A stretch of 64,000 nt of DNA from CAVWDU01 sp963753815 (GTDB lineage: Bacteria; Pseudomonadota; Gammaproteobacteria; Pseudomonadales; Halieaceae): the NCBI GenBank assembly GCA_963753815.1, contig CAVWDU010000004.1, positions 248,001 through 312,000 of the forward strand, read 5' to 3'. The notes below the pieces were generated by a model. It did no database searches. It saw nothing but the letters and a program-made list of their open reading frames with translations, and was not told the DNA's origin. Positions 46,348 through 55,713 of the stretch are shown here, piece by piece. Positions within the stretch are counted from its first letter, which is position 1. The number at the start of each line of letters is the position of its first letter. Made by a program: the position numbers and the translations under genes.

Positions 46348-49300
46348 ATGGTCTCAGCCTCCAACCTGCTCAGCCTGGCACTGCTCTACATCGGTGGATT
46401 GTTCGCCGTCGCCTGGTATGCCGACAGGAATGGCGAGCGGGGAAATCGCGGTAGCGCCGCGTGGCGGGGCATCATCTACGCACTCTCCCTCGCCGTTTAC
46501 TGCAGCTCGTGGACATTTTACGGCGCTGTCGGCAGCGCCACAGCGTCGCCCTGGGCCCACGCCCCGGTCTACCTGGGCCCCATCCTGATGCTGCTGCTGG
46601 GCTGGCCGGTGATCAGGCGCCTGCTCGCGGTCGGGGCACGCCACCGGGTGACGTCGATTGCCGACTATATCAGCGCCCGCTACGGCAAGCGCCAGGCGCT
46701 TGCGATCCTGGTGACGCTGGTGGCGACCGCCGCGGTCCTGCCCTACATCGCACTCCAGTTCAAAGCACTGGCCCAGGCCTGGATCATCGTCGGAGGCAGG
46801 GTAGCGGAGGTAGAGTCCATTGGCGGCGACACGGCGCTGTTCGCCGCCATTATCCTGTCCGTCTTCACTATTCTCTTCGGTACCCGCCGGCTCGATGGCC
46901 GCGAGCGCCACCGGGGCCTGATGACGGCCATCGCCTTCGAGTCGTTGGTGAAACTCGTCGCCTTCATGCTGGTTGCCTGGCTTGCCATCAGCTATCTCGC
47001 AAGGCTTCCCGGCCCGCCCGGAGTCGGCTCGCACGCGCTGGCGGATGTCGATTTCTCGGTGGATTTCGTCGCGCGCACACTGCTCAGCGGGCTGGCCATA
47101 CTCTGCCTGCCGCGCCAGTTTCACGTGATGGTGGTGGAGGCTCAAGAGGGCACGGACACGCGGCTGGCGCGCTGGTTGCTCCCGGTCTACCTGTCGATCT
47201 TCATGCTGCTGGTGGTGCCTATCAGCATTGCCGGGGCCAGTATCTTCGCACCGACCACGGGCATCAACCCGGACACCTATGTACAGTTGCTGCCGATCGC
47301 CGTTGAATCCCGCTGGGGCGTCGTTGCAGCCTTTATCGGCGGGATTTCAGCGGCGACCAGCATGGTGATCGTGGCGACGGTCGCGCTGGCGATCATGATT
47401 ACCAACGAGATCATCGCGCCGCTGGTGATGCGTATCAATGCGGATTCGCCCGGGGCGGTCCTGCGGCTCGGCGACAGCCTGCGGCGCATACGCCAGTTCA
47501 CCATCGCCGGGATTCTGCTTGCGGCGTGGCTGGTCACGCGGCAACTCATGGGCATCAACTGGCTGGCGGAGATCGGGTTCATCTCGTTCCTTGCCGCCGC
47601 GCAACTGGCGCCGGCGCTGCTGGCGGGCCTGTACTGGCGACGCGCGCACGGCCTGGCCGCCATCGTCGGGTTGCTGGCAGGTATCGCCCTGTGGTTTTAC
47701 TGTGGTCTGCTGCCCGCCGTGCTGGCGGCTGATAATGCGTTGCTGACAGAGGGCCCCTTCGGCCTGGCCTGGTTGCGCCCCATGGGGTTGCTCGGCATCG
47801 AGGGCGAATTCCGGCTCGCCTACGCCACCCTCTGGAGTCTCGGGGTGAATACCGCGGCGTTGCTGCTGCTGTCCAAACTGCTCAAGCCCTCCCGGGCGGA
47901 CGCGCGCCAGGCGCGCATCTTCATGGATGTCTGGGGCAAGCCGGCCGGCCCCGATGACCGTGATTTTCAGCTGAGCCTGATCCGGGTCAGCCAGCTGCAG
48001 GCGCTGTTGCCGCCGTTCATGGAGTCTGTCCGGCTCGAAAAAATGTGGGCTGAGTTCGAAGATACCTACCAGCAGCGTCTGCTACCCGGGGACCGTGCCC
48101 CGCGATTCGTGGTCGATCGCGTGGAGTCGGTCCTCGCACGTATCATTGGCGCCACCTCCGCTCACCAGGCGATGGAACAGCTCGAGAGCAGCCAGCAGCT
48201 GGCGTACAGCGACCTGGCCGGCATGGTGAGCGATGCCAGCAAGCTGCACACGTTCAACCAGGAACTGCTGCAAACAACCGTGGAAAGTCTGCAGCAGGGT
48301 GTTTCGGTAGTGGACGAGGAACTGCGCCTGGTCGCATGGAACAAGCGCTACGAGGAGATGTTCGATTATCCGGAACGTTTCCTCTACGTCGGCTGCCCGA
48401 TCGAACGGGTCTACCGGTTCAACGCCGAGCGCGGGATTCTCGACGTGCGCGCGGATTCTGCCGAAGTCGAAATCGAAAAGCGGCTGCACTGGCTGCGCAA
48501 CGGTCACGGGCACCGTTTCGAACGAACCCTGCCCAACGGCTCGGTCATCGATATCCTGGGCAATCCGATGCCCCATGGCGGCTTCGTGACCACGTACATC
48601 GATATCACCGACTACCGCGAGGTGGTAACACAATTGGAGGAGGCAAAGCTGGAAATGGAGGCCCGCCTCGCCTCGGGCAGCCAGACCCTGAGCGAAACCA
48701 ATGCCCGTCTGCGGCAGGAGAATCGCTTGCGCGCGCAGGTCGAGGCGCGCCTGCGCAAGGCACACCAGAGCAAGAGCCGCTTCATGTCGGCCACCAGTCA
48801 CGACCTGCTGCAACCCATCAACGCAGCGCGCCTGTTTACGGCGGCACTGAAACCGCGATTGGCGAAACACGCGGATGACAGTGTGCTGGAAACTGTCTCC
48901 CAGATCGATCAATCCCTGCATCGCGCCGAACAGTTGATCGCTGAACTCCGGGAAATATCCCGGCTGGACTCCGGCCGGCAGCAGATCAACCCGGGGAATT
49001 TTTCCGCGGCTGAGATGCTGCAGGCAATTGCGGCTGAGTTCGGCCCTGCGGCCCGTGGTCGTGGTCTGTCGCTTAGACAGCAACCCAGCAGTATCTGGTT
49101 ACACTCGGACCAGGCGCTGGTGTACCGCATCATGCAGAACCTTGTCGCCAACGCCATCAAGTACACCGACACGGGTAGCGTTCTTATTGGCGTGCGCAGG
49201 CGTGAGAAAGGCGCCGAACTCCAGGTTCTCGATACGGGCCCCGGCATCGTGGAGCAGGATCGGGCGCGGATGTTCGACGAGTTCGAGCGCTTACAGCGCC

Positions 49301-49878
49301 AGAACCGGCACGAGGACGAGGGCCTCGGCCTCGGCCTGTCGATCGTCAGGCGCTATGCCGAGCTGCTGGATCACCGCCTCCGGGTCGAATCGACGCCGGG
49401 CAGCGGCAGCCTGTTTTCCCTGCTGGTGCCGTATGGTCAGGCCCAGGCACCTGAGCGCGTGCGCGCCGCGATGCCGGCAGGTGATCTCCATGGTTGCAAC
49501 GTGCTGTGCCTGGATAATGAACCGTTGATTCTGGCTGGCATGGTGGAGCTGCTGGAGAGTCTGGGGGCAACCGTAGCGACTGCCGTTGACTACGACTCCC
49601 TGGCGCGGGAGTTTGCGGCTTCGAAGCGCTGGGATGTCATCCTTGCCGATTATCAACTCGACCACCAGCAGACCGGCGTAGATGCTGTTACCAGGCTACT
49701 CGCGCAGCGCAACGCAACAACGCCCTGCGTGATCGTCAGTGCGGACGACGGCGATGCGGTTCGCAATGAGGCGCGGGCGGCGGGGTTCAGGTTCCTGTCC
49801 AAGCCGGTCAACATCGGCCGGTTACGGGCGTTGATCATCGCGCTGTCAAGGGAGACCAGTGAAGCGGCGCAGAACTGA
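46348..49878 (+). CDS. Symporter-fused hybrid histidine kinase (CrbS/CbrA-like)
   Basis: 1176 residues. Residues about 1-500 form a Na+:solute symporter-type membrane domain with about 13 helices ('YCSSWTFYGAVGSATASPWAHAPVYLGP' read in parts, 'SIADYISARYGKRQ'). A linker, a PAS domain (about 645-755, 'LQQGVSVVDEELRLVAWN') and a coiled coil lead to the HisKA domain with phosphorylated H818 ('SATSHDLLQPINAARLF'), the ATPase domain ('NLVANAIKYTD', 'DEGLGLGLSIVRRYAELL') and a C-terminal receiver with D1101 ('ILADYQLDHQQTG'). CrbS-type kinases sense acetate-like substrates through the symporter part. The LuxR-type regulator lies tail-to-tail next to it. Confidence 0.93.
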   Translation: MVSASNLLSLALLYIGGLFAVAWYADRNGERGNRGSAAWRGIIYALSLAVYCSSWTFYGAVGSATASPWAHAPVYLGPILMLLLGWPVIRRLLAVGARHRVTSIADYISARYGKRQALAILVTLVATAAVLPYIALQFKALAQAWIIVGGRVAEVESIGGDTALFAAIILSVFTILFGTRRLDGRERHRGLMTAIAFESLVKLVAFMLVAWLAISYLARLPGPPGVGSHALADVDFSVDFVARTLLSGLAILCLPRQFHVMVVEAQEGTDTRLARWLLPVYLSIFMLLVVPISIAGASIFAPTTGINPDTYVQLLPIAVESRWGVVAAFIGGISAATSMVIVATVALAIMITNEIIAPLVMRINADSPGAVLRLGDSLRRIRQFTIAGILLAAWLVTRQLMGINWLAEIGFISFLAAAQLAPALLAGLYWRRAHGLAAIVGLLAGIALWFYCGLLPAVLAADNALLTEGPFGLAWLRPMGLLGIEGEFRLAYATLWSLGVNTAALLLLSKLLKPSRADARQARIFMDVWGKPAGPDDRDFQLSLIRVSQLQALLPPFMESVRLEKMWAEFEDTYQQRLLPGDRAPRFVVDRVESVLARIIGATSAHQAMEQLESSQQLAYSDLAGMVSDASKLHTFNQELLQTTVESLQQGVSVVDEELRLVAWNKRYEEMFDYPERFLYVGCPIERVYRFNAERGILDVRADSAEVEIEKRLHWLRNGHGHRFERTLPNGSVIDILGNPMPHGGFVTTYIDITDYREVVTQLEEAKLEMEARLASGSQTLSETNARLRQENRLRAQVEARLRKAHQSKSRFMSATSHDLLQPINAARLFTAALKPRLAKHADDSVLETVSQIDQSLHRAEQLIAELREISRLDSGRQQINPGNFSAAEMLQAIAAEFGPAARGRGLSLRQQPSSIWLHSDQALVYRIMQNLVANAIKYTDTGSVLIGVRRREKGAELQVLDTGPGIVEQDRARMFDEFERLQRQNRHEDEGLGLGLSIVRRYAELLDHRLRVESTPGSGSLFSLLVPYGQAQAPERVRAAMPAGDLHGCNVLCLDNEPLILAGMVELLESLGATVATAVDYDSLAREFAASKRWDVILADYQLDHQQTGVDAVTRLLAQRNATTPCVIVSADDGDAVRNEARAAGFRFLSKPVNIGRLRALIIALSRETSEAAQN

Positions 49879-49893
49879 GCGCGCGTGCGTTTC

Positions 49894-50574
49894 TCAGGCC
49901 GGGGGTGGCTGGGCAAGGTCGACGGGGAGTTCCACGGCAAGCGACCCCAGTGCCAGCACCGCCTGGGTGCGTGAGTGTACACCCAGTTTGCGGAATATCT
50001 CCGTCATGTGTGCCTTGATCGTCGCCTCCTTGACCGAAAGTTCGTAGGCAATCTGCTTGTTCAACAGGCCCTCTACCAACATGGAGGCAACCCGGAACTG
50101 CTGTGGCGTCAGACTGGCGAGGGCATCAGCTACATCCAGCGACTGCAGGCTGGCACCGCTGCTGGCGGCCTCGAGTCCGGGGTGCAGCCCTCTCTCGCCC
50201 GCCAGCACGGCGGCAAGACAGTCCGTCATCACCGGTATCTCGGCCGACTTGGCGAGGAAAGCGGCCGCGCCGTGATCGAGTGCCCGGCGCACGGTCTCCG
50301 GGTGTACGTTGGCCGAGATGACCACGACCGGCGTTTTCGGGTGTTGCCCCACAAACCAGGATAGCGCCGAATAACCCAGCGCGCCGGGCATGTGTAGATC
50401 CAGCAGGAGGAGGTCAACCCCCCGGGCTGCGTCAACCCTCGCCTGTAACCCGGCTACGTCGGCAGCGAGGTGCAGGTTTGCCTGCGGATAAATCTGACCG
50501 AGCACTTGCTCCAGTGCGGCACGAAAGAGGGGGTGATCATCCGCGATCAGTATGTCCGACGCTTTCAAGTCCAA
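49894..50574 (-). CDS. LuxR-type response regulator (CrbR/ErdR-like)
   Basis: 226 residues from a TTG at 50574 with AAAGGA eight bases ahead. Receiver domain 1-120: acidic pocket D12-D13, phosphorylated D59 ('LLLDLHMPG') and Lys in 'FLAKSA'. HTH domain about 155-215 ('LTPQQFRVASMLVEGLLNKQIAYEL' in parts, 'TIKAHMTEIFRKLGV'). CrbR-like regulators activate acetyl-CoA synthetase and acetate symporter genes in vibrios and pseudomonads. It is convergent with the kinase gene, 15 bases between stops, and shares an 831-base upstream region with the porin, so it could control both itself and the porin island. Confidence 0.9.
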   Translation of the reverse strand: MDLKASDILIADDHPLFRAALEQVLGQIYPQANLHLAADVAGLQARVDAARGVDLLLLDLHMPGALGYSALSWFVGQHPKTPVVVISANVHPETVRRALDHGAAAFLAKSAEIPVMTDCLAAVLAGERGLHPGLEAASSGASLQSLDVADALASLTPQQFRVASMLVEGLLNKQIAYELSVKEATIKAHMTEIFRKLGVHSRTQAVLALGSLAVELPVDLAQPPPA

Positions 50575-51405
50575 ATCAGGTTCCTTTCATGTTCTGTCTG
50601 GCGCGTTCTCTGTTAATCCTCGCCGTCTGGAAAATTCGGAAACCGCCCGTTTTCGCCATGGAATCGGCGCCAGAGTGTAAGACCTTGGTCCAGGTCAGGG
50701 CCTGAGTTTGATCGAAGTCTAATGGGTTAATCTGGCCTTGGCGAGTACTACCTTCCGCGAATAGCCTATCAAGGCCCCGTTTCACTGGCACGATCAGGAG
50801 GCCGAATACGGGCGGGCAATCGATCCGGCCGACTGAAATCAAATTTCTTGCCAACGATGAGGAGTTCATACGGAGGGGAGGAGCATTCATCGGTGATAAA
50901 GACATTTCTGCAAGCCCACTGGCCTGAGTGTGAGCGCATCGATGCGTCCGCGTTTTGCCAATCAACGGTCGAGCGTGCAGTTTTAGCTGGGTGATTTCAA
51001 CTCGCGGCTGGCATCCCGTCACTCCACTCGCCAGCCACCGGTGCCCGCCGTAGAAGTCCTCGTGAGTGTCGCTGGCCGGTGCGGGGGTTCGGGAGGATGA
51101 AGGTGGCAGCAATACTAAAGCCGCACCTATTGTCATCCGTTCGACGCCGCCCCCCACCGCGACGGCGCGCAGTTCGCGATTGATTCGGTAGCCACCACCC
51201 TCGTCGCTACCGACTTTCGGGGGCAGGTAGGCGAGTTGCTGACGAAATATCTGCTCCAGACCAGAGCCGGTGTTCTTGTAACCTCGAGCAACAGTAGACT
51301 TTCGTCTAAGGGTAGGCGCTTCTTCGACCAAAGCCCAATGGTCCAGGTCGGTCGTTTCTTCCACCATCGCCGGGTGATTATCGTTGCACGGAAGGGGAGA
51401 CATCA
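50575..51405. promoter_or_regulatory. 831-base upstream region shared by the response regulator and the porin
   Basis: No gene is supported. A minus-strand open frame covers the whole stretch but its translation has no recognisable feature. GC is lower than in the flanking genes. It should hold the promoters of the divergent response regulator and porin genes. One dyad near the porin is listed separately. The length suggests complex control or a remnant of a lost gene. Confidence 0.5.
51295..51308. promoter_or_regulatory. Dyad TAGAC-N4-GTCTA upstream of the porin gene
   Basis: A perfect five-base inverted repeat (TAGACTTTCGTCTA) followed by AAGGGTAGG, about 100 bases before the porin start: a plausible operator position for a LuxR-type activator or other dimer. 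Only one copy is seen, so it could be chance. Confidence 0.35.
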
Positions 51406-52815
51406 ATGAAGGATAAGACACAGATCAAAAACTGCGCCCTCGCTCTGGCAAGTGCGGTGGCACTCGGCACCGGTCCTGCCACCGCCGATGGTGAGGAGGT
51501 TCAGGAGCTCCGTGAGCGCGTTCAGCAGTTGGAAGCGATGGTTCAGACGCTCATCGACCAGCGCGCCGATACGGAGAGCCAGCTCCGCGAGATCGAAGTT
51601 GAGGCTAGAAGCATGGTGGACGAGCGGGTAGACGAGCGGGTTGCTGCTGTTATGGCGCAACCTGAGATGTCCAGCGCACCCCCCGGATTCAAGTTCCGCT
51701 ACCACGGTATGATCAAACCTGAATACGTATATTCTGACTCAGGCGTCGCCAGCTTCGGTAATAGCTACAGCCACGTAGCGCCCACCCATGCCCTGAGAAC
51801 AGATGTATTCGGCGGGGCGCCGGCAACTCCCCAGCAGAGCAAGTCCCTGGAAGCCTCTGCCGGATCGTTCCAGATCTCCCAATCTCGCTTCTCTCTGAAT
51901 ATGGATTATAAGAAGGTCCGAAGCGTTCTGGAATTCGACTTCATTGACGGCGACGACGGATTCTCAAACCAGACAGCCCTTCAGGCCCAGGGAGCTCGTC
52001 TGCGCCTGGCAACGCTCTACTACGATTTCAACGAGAATCTGACCTTCTTTGGTGGTCAGAAATGGACGACTGCGGCGGGGATCAAATCCAGCGGCAGTTT
52101 CAACTGGGTAGGCAATGGCTACCGCGCCGGCAACTCAGGCTTCCTCGCTGTGGAGGCGGGCGCCAGCTTCAAAACTAACGGTTGGTCCTTCACTGGCGCC
52201 CTGACCAACCGAGGTCGTAACAATACTGCCGCGGGAATCAATGCCAACGAGTTGGGCGCGACACCCGGAATCGCATTCGATGCCAACTACAGCTTCTCCG
52301 GCCACAAGCTGGGTGTCGCTGGACATATGGCGGAGGTCGAGTTCGAAAAAGAGTCAGGCTTCGTGAGTGGTGAAGATCAGGATGCCAATCTCTTCAAAAT
52401 CTACGGCACCTTGAATCTTGGCGCGATCAAACTTAACGGCGAGTACTATACGGGCGAGGCTCTGAACAACCAGAATGCCCTGGGGGTGGCGCCAGCGGCA
52501 AGCCTCAACAGTGCCGGCGTCGTGAGAGAGAGCTTCGGTGAGAGCGGTTTCTTCACCTATGCAAGCTGGGACTTCATGCCCGGCCACAACCTCAGGCTTG
52601 GCTATGGGAGTGCCGAGGTGGATTCAGGTGATCGTGATCGCCTCGGGCTGACGGAGCTTTCGAAGAACACAACCGCCTATATCAACTACAACTTGAGTAC
52701 GGCGGGGGGCGTGACGGCCTTCACTCAGCTTACTTACTTCAATACTGAATTCGGCGTTGATTCTAAGGATTTTTCAGCGCTGGTGGCTCGTACCGGTGTT
52801 GTATATAAGTTTTAG
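51406..52815 (+). CDS. DcaP-like trimeric porin
   Basis: 469 residues. Signal peptide (about 1-27), then an N-terminal coiled coil (about 29-80, 'VQELRERVQQLEAMVQTLIDQ' in parts), then a barrel of about 16 strands ('FKFRYHGMIKPEYVYSD', 'TLYYDFNENLTFFGGQKW', 'FSALVARTGVVYKF') ending in Phe. DcaP-like porins take up dicarboxylates and other small acids. GC and codon use are lower and more biased than in the neighbours, as for highly expressed envelope proteins. GGAAGGGGAGA precedes ATG 51406. Position beside the CrbR-like regulator and before the symporter suggests the porin passes the same substrate through the outer membrane. Confidence 0.85.
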   Translation: MKDKTQIKNCALALASAVALGTGPATADGEEVQELRERVQQLEAMVQTLIDQRADTESQLREIEVEARSMVDERVDERVAAVMAQPEMSSAPPGFKFRYHGMIKPEYVYSDSGVASFGNSYSHVAPTHALRTDVFGGAPATPQQSKSLEASAGSFQISQSRFSLNMDYKKVRSVLEFDFIDGDDGFSNQTALQAQGARLRLATLYYDFNENLTFFGGQKWTTAAGIKSSGSFNWVGNGYRAGNSGFLAVEAGASFKTNGWSFTGALTNRGRNNTAAGINANELGATPGIAFDANYSFSGHKLGVAGHMAEVEFEKESGFVSGEDQDANLFKIYGTLNLGAIKLNGEYYTGEALNNQNALGVAPAASLNSAGVVRESFGESGFFTYASWDFMPGHNLRLGYGSAEVDSGDRDRLGLTELSKNTTAYINYNLSTAGGVTAFTQLTYFNTEFGVDSKDFSALVARTGVVYKF

Positions 52816-53067
52816 CGCCTGTTCACACTACCCGGAACGGCCCTGTTGCACCCAAAAAAGCGCTAATCGAGTGGTCCGGCACGCCGGCGCGAGAAGAGAA
52901 GTTTGGTGATTCCAAATCAGCCAGAGGCTGCCCCGCCTTTGGCGTTCGCGACCTTCTGGCAACCGGACGCCCCTGGCCCCGGTCGACCAAGGTCTAACAG
53001 TAACCCGCGGCCGCATCCCCTATAGTCGGACGTGTCGCACTGATAACAACACCTGAGGAGGTGTGCT

Positions 53068-53334
53068 ATGTCTCCATTGTCGGAAGCGCAGGCAAAAGCG
53101 TATTGGAAGCGAAATCTATCGCTGATGATCCGCTGCCTGGTGGTCTGGTTCGTGGTCAGTTATGGCTTCGGGATAATTCTCTTCGACCAGCTCAACCAGA
53201 TACAGCTCGGCGGGTACAAACTGGGATTCTGGTTTGCCCAGCAGGGATCGATTTACGTGTTCGTGATACTGATTTTTTACTACGCCCGCAAGATGGGCCA
53301 GTTGGACCGCGAGTTCAACGTCGAAGAAGAATAG
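53068..53334 (+). CDS. DUF4212 small subunit of a sodium:solute symporter
   Basis: 88 residues with two membrane helices (about 20-41 and 57-75) and the family's sequences 'YWKRNLSLMIRCLVVWF' and 'FWFAQQGSIYVFVILIFYYA'. DUF4212 proteins always sit directly before a symporter gene, as here (12 bases), and are taken to be its small subunit. AGGAGGTG precedes ATG 53068. A -10-like TATAGT at 53021-53026 may be the promoter of this unit. Confidence 0.93.
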   Translation: MSPLSEAQAKAYWKRNLSLMIRCLVVWFVVSYGFGIILFDQLNQIQLGGYKLGFWFAQQGSIYVFVILIFYYARKMGQLDREFNVEEE

Positions 53335-53346
53335 GGAGGCTTCAAC

Positions 53347-55078
53347 GTGGAACTTCAAACACTGACATATATTGTCGTTGGCATCACCTTTGCCATCTAT
53401 ATCGGCATCGCCTTCTGGGCGCGTGCCGGCAGCACCAAGGATTTTTACGTCGCCGGCGGTGGCATTCATCCGATTCAGAACGGAATGGCCACGGCCGCGG
53501 ACTGGATGTCAGCAGCGTCCTTCATTTCCATGGCCGGCCTCATCGCCTTTATGGGCTATGGCGGTTCGGTCTTTCTCATGGGCTGGACCGGCGGTTACGT
53601 GATTCTCGCCATGTTGCTGGCGCCTTACCTGCGCAAATACGGCAAGTTCACGGTACCTGAGTTCATCGGCGACCGGTTCTACTCAAAAACCGCGCGAGCA
53701 GTGGCGGTAATCTGCCTGATTATCTGTTCCGTGACCTACGTTATCGGCCAGATGAAGGGTGTGGGAGTCGCATTCTCCCGGTTCCTGGAAGTGGATTACG
53801 ACACCGGGCTCTACGTCGGCATGATCATCGTATTTTTCTATGCCGTGCTCGGTGGCATGAAGGGTATCACCTACACTCAGATCGCGCAGTACTGCATCCT
53901 CATCCTGGCCTACACGATACCGGCGATCTTTATCAGCCTGCAATTGACCGGAAATCCGATTCCGCAACTCGGGCTGGGCAGCACCATGTCGGGAACCGAC
54001 GTGTACCTGCTGGACCGTCTCGACCAGGTGGTGACCGACCTGGGCTTCAACCAATACACCACCGACGTGCGCATCAGCAAGCTCAACATGTTTGCCTACA
54101 CCATGTCGCTGATGATCGGCACCGCGGGACTGCCGCACGTGATCATCCGTTTCTTCACTGTACCCAAGGTGCGCGATGCCCGCTCCTCCGCCGGATGGGC
54201 ACTGGTGTTTATCGCCATTCTCTACACGACTGCACCGGCAGTCGCCGGCATGGCGCGGCTCAACCTGATGCAGACTGTGGAGCCTGCGCCCGGCCAGTAC
54301 CTGGCCTATGAAGAGCGGCCAGACTGGTTCAAGAACTGGGAGAAGACCGGTCTGCTCGGCTTCGAGGACAAGAACGGTGACGGCCTTATTCAGTACAGCG
54401 CCGATACGGAAACCAGCGAGATGACCACGCTCGACCAGGACATCATCGTGCTCGCCAACCCGGAAATCGCCAGGCTGCCCAACTGGGTCATCGCACTGGT
54501 GGCCGCCGGAGGCCTGGCGGCGGCGCTGTCAACCGCCGCGGGCCTCTTGCTGGCGATCTCCTCGGCCATCTCTCATGACCTCCTCAAGGGCATGATGATG
54601 CCGAACATCACCGAGAAGCAGGAGTTGATGGCCAGCAGGATCGCCATGGCGTTTGCCATCTGCGGCGCGGGTTATCTGGGCCTTAATCCGCCGGGTTTTG
54701 CGGCCGGCACCGTGGCGCTGGCTTTCGGCCTCGCGGCCTCCTCGATCTTCCCGGCGCTGATGATGGGTATCTTTTCCAAGACGAGTCACCAAGGAGGGCG
54801 CTATCGCCGGCATGATTGCGGGTATCAGCGTGACCCTGTTCTATGTGTTCCAGCACAAGGGCATCATGTTCATTCCGGGCACCGAGTTCCTAGGCGATAC
54901 GCCGGCGAACTGGTTCCTTGGTATTGAACCCAATGCCTTCGGCGTTGTGGGTGCGATCGTCAACTTTGCTGTCGCCTACGGGGTCTCCGCGCTCACCGCG
55001 GCACCGCCGGAGCGCATTCAGGAGTTGGTTGAGCACATCCGCGTGCCCGTCGGCTCGGGCGAGGCGAGCGCTCACTGA
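53347..55078 (+). pseudogene. VC_2705/ActP-family sodium:solute symporter, single frameshift near the C-terminus
   Basis: From GTG 53347 (GGGAGG ahead) the frame runs intact through about 12 helices with 'DFYVAGGGIHPIQNGMATAADWMSAASF' (in parts), 'VTYVIGQMKGVGVAFSRFLE' and 'AALSTAAGLLLAISSAISHDLLK'. At about 54782 an extra base shifts it; the correct C-terminus continues in the next frame ('KEGAIAGMIAGISVTLFYVF') to the stop at 55078. Restored, the protein is about 577 residues. The family imports acetate, pyruvate or similar acids with Na+, and the DUF4212 protein is its partner. Because everything else is intact, this may be a sequence error or a very recent loss of function. Confidence 0.85.
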
Positions 55079-55096
55079 GGGCCCTCGACAGGTCTC

Positions 55097-55129
55097 CGGG
55101 AGGCATCGCTCGCGATGTCTCCCGTTTTT
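55097..55129 (+). terminator. Rho-independent terminator after the symporter
   Basis: A 12-base-pair stem (55097-55108 with 55113-55124, one G-T pair, loop CTCG) followed by TTTTT. It lies 18 bases after the symporter stop and separates that unit from the following small gene. Confidence 0.85.
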
Positions 55130-55236
55130 CGTTTACTGGGGTCCGAATCCCCTGTGGCAGGTACAGGGTTCGGATTCGCTACCGCCCTCGATGCGCAGAC
55201 GTTGCGCGCATGATGGACAGGGCAGGGCAGAGATAA

Positions 55237-55713
55237 ATGTTTACCAACAAGCATGTCGTCATTGCGATGATCGTGACACCGGTCCTGGCCGTGCTGGCCT
55301 GGTTTGCGGTTGGCCAACTGGTCGGTGAAAAACCCCAGCCGGCGGTTGCCGGTCAATCCTATCCACTGGTGGAAAAAAGCAACTGCCGCTATCCCAGCGG
55401 CGCCTGTGATCTTGAGAATGCCGAGTTTCGACTTCGACTCAGCCTCGAGCGCATGCCTTCCGGCGTCAATCTGTTACTGACGGCGTCGCACCCCTTGCAG
55501 GGTGTGCTGTTTTCGGTCGGCGAGACCGGCGCTGAAAAGGCGCCCACCATGATGCGCGCCTCGGACGGCCAGGGGCTTGAGTGGCGCCTGGCCATGGCCC
55601 GACTGCCCGGTTCGAGTGAGCGGATTCGGGTGGTGGCGCGGGCGTCCGGGAGTTCCTACTTTGCAGAGGCATCGACCGACTTCATGGTTGAGCGCGAGGA
55701 GGTGGCGAGATGA
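55237..55713 (+). CDS. Small membrane-anchored protein of unknown function
   Basis: 158 residues. One N-terminal helix (about 7-28, 'VVIAMIVTPVLAVLAWFAV') acts as anchor or uncleaved signal. The rest is an extracytoplasmic beta-rich domain with a Cys pair ('SNCRYPSGACDLENA') that may form a disulfide. The sequence 'YPLVEKSNCRYPSGACDL' is familiar from uncharacterised proteins encoded beside DUF4212-symporter and DUF294 genes. Its stop overlaps the ATG of the DUF294 gene, so the two are coupled. A role in the symporter system is an inference from context. Confidence 0.8.
   Translation: MFTNKHVVIAMIVTPVLAVLAWFAVGQLVGEKPQPAVAGQSYPLVEKSNCRYPSGACDLENAEFRLRLSLERMPSGVNLLLTASHPLQGVLFSVGETGAEKAPTMMRASDGQGLEWRLAMARLPGSSERIRVVARASGSSYFAEASTDFMVEREEVAR

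Noticed and set aside
50576..51421. An 281-codon minus-strand open frame filling the gap between response regulator and porin
   Set aside because: Its translation shows no domain, helix or strand pattern, it would overlap the porin start, and it has no convincing ribosome site. Treated as upstream regulatory DNA.
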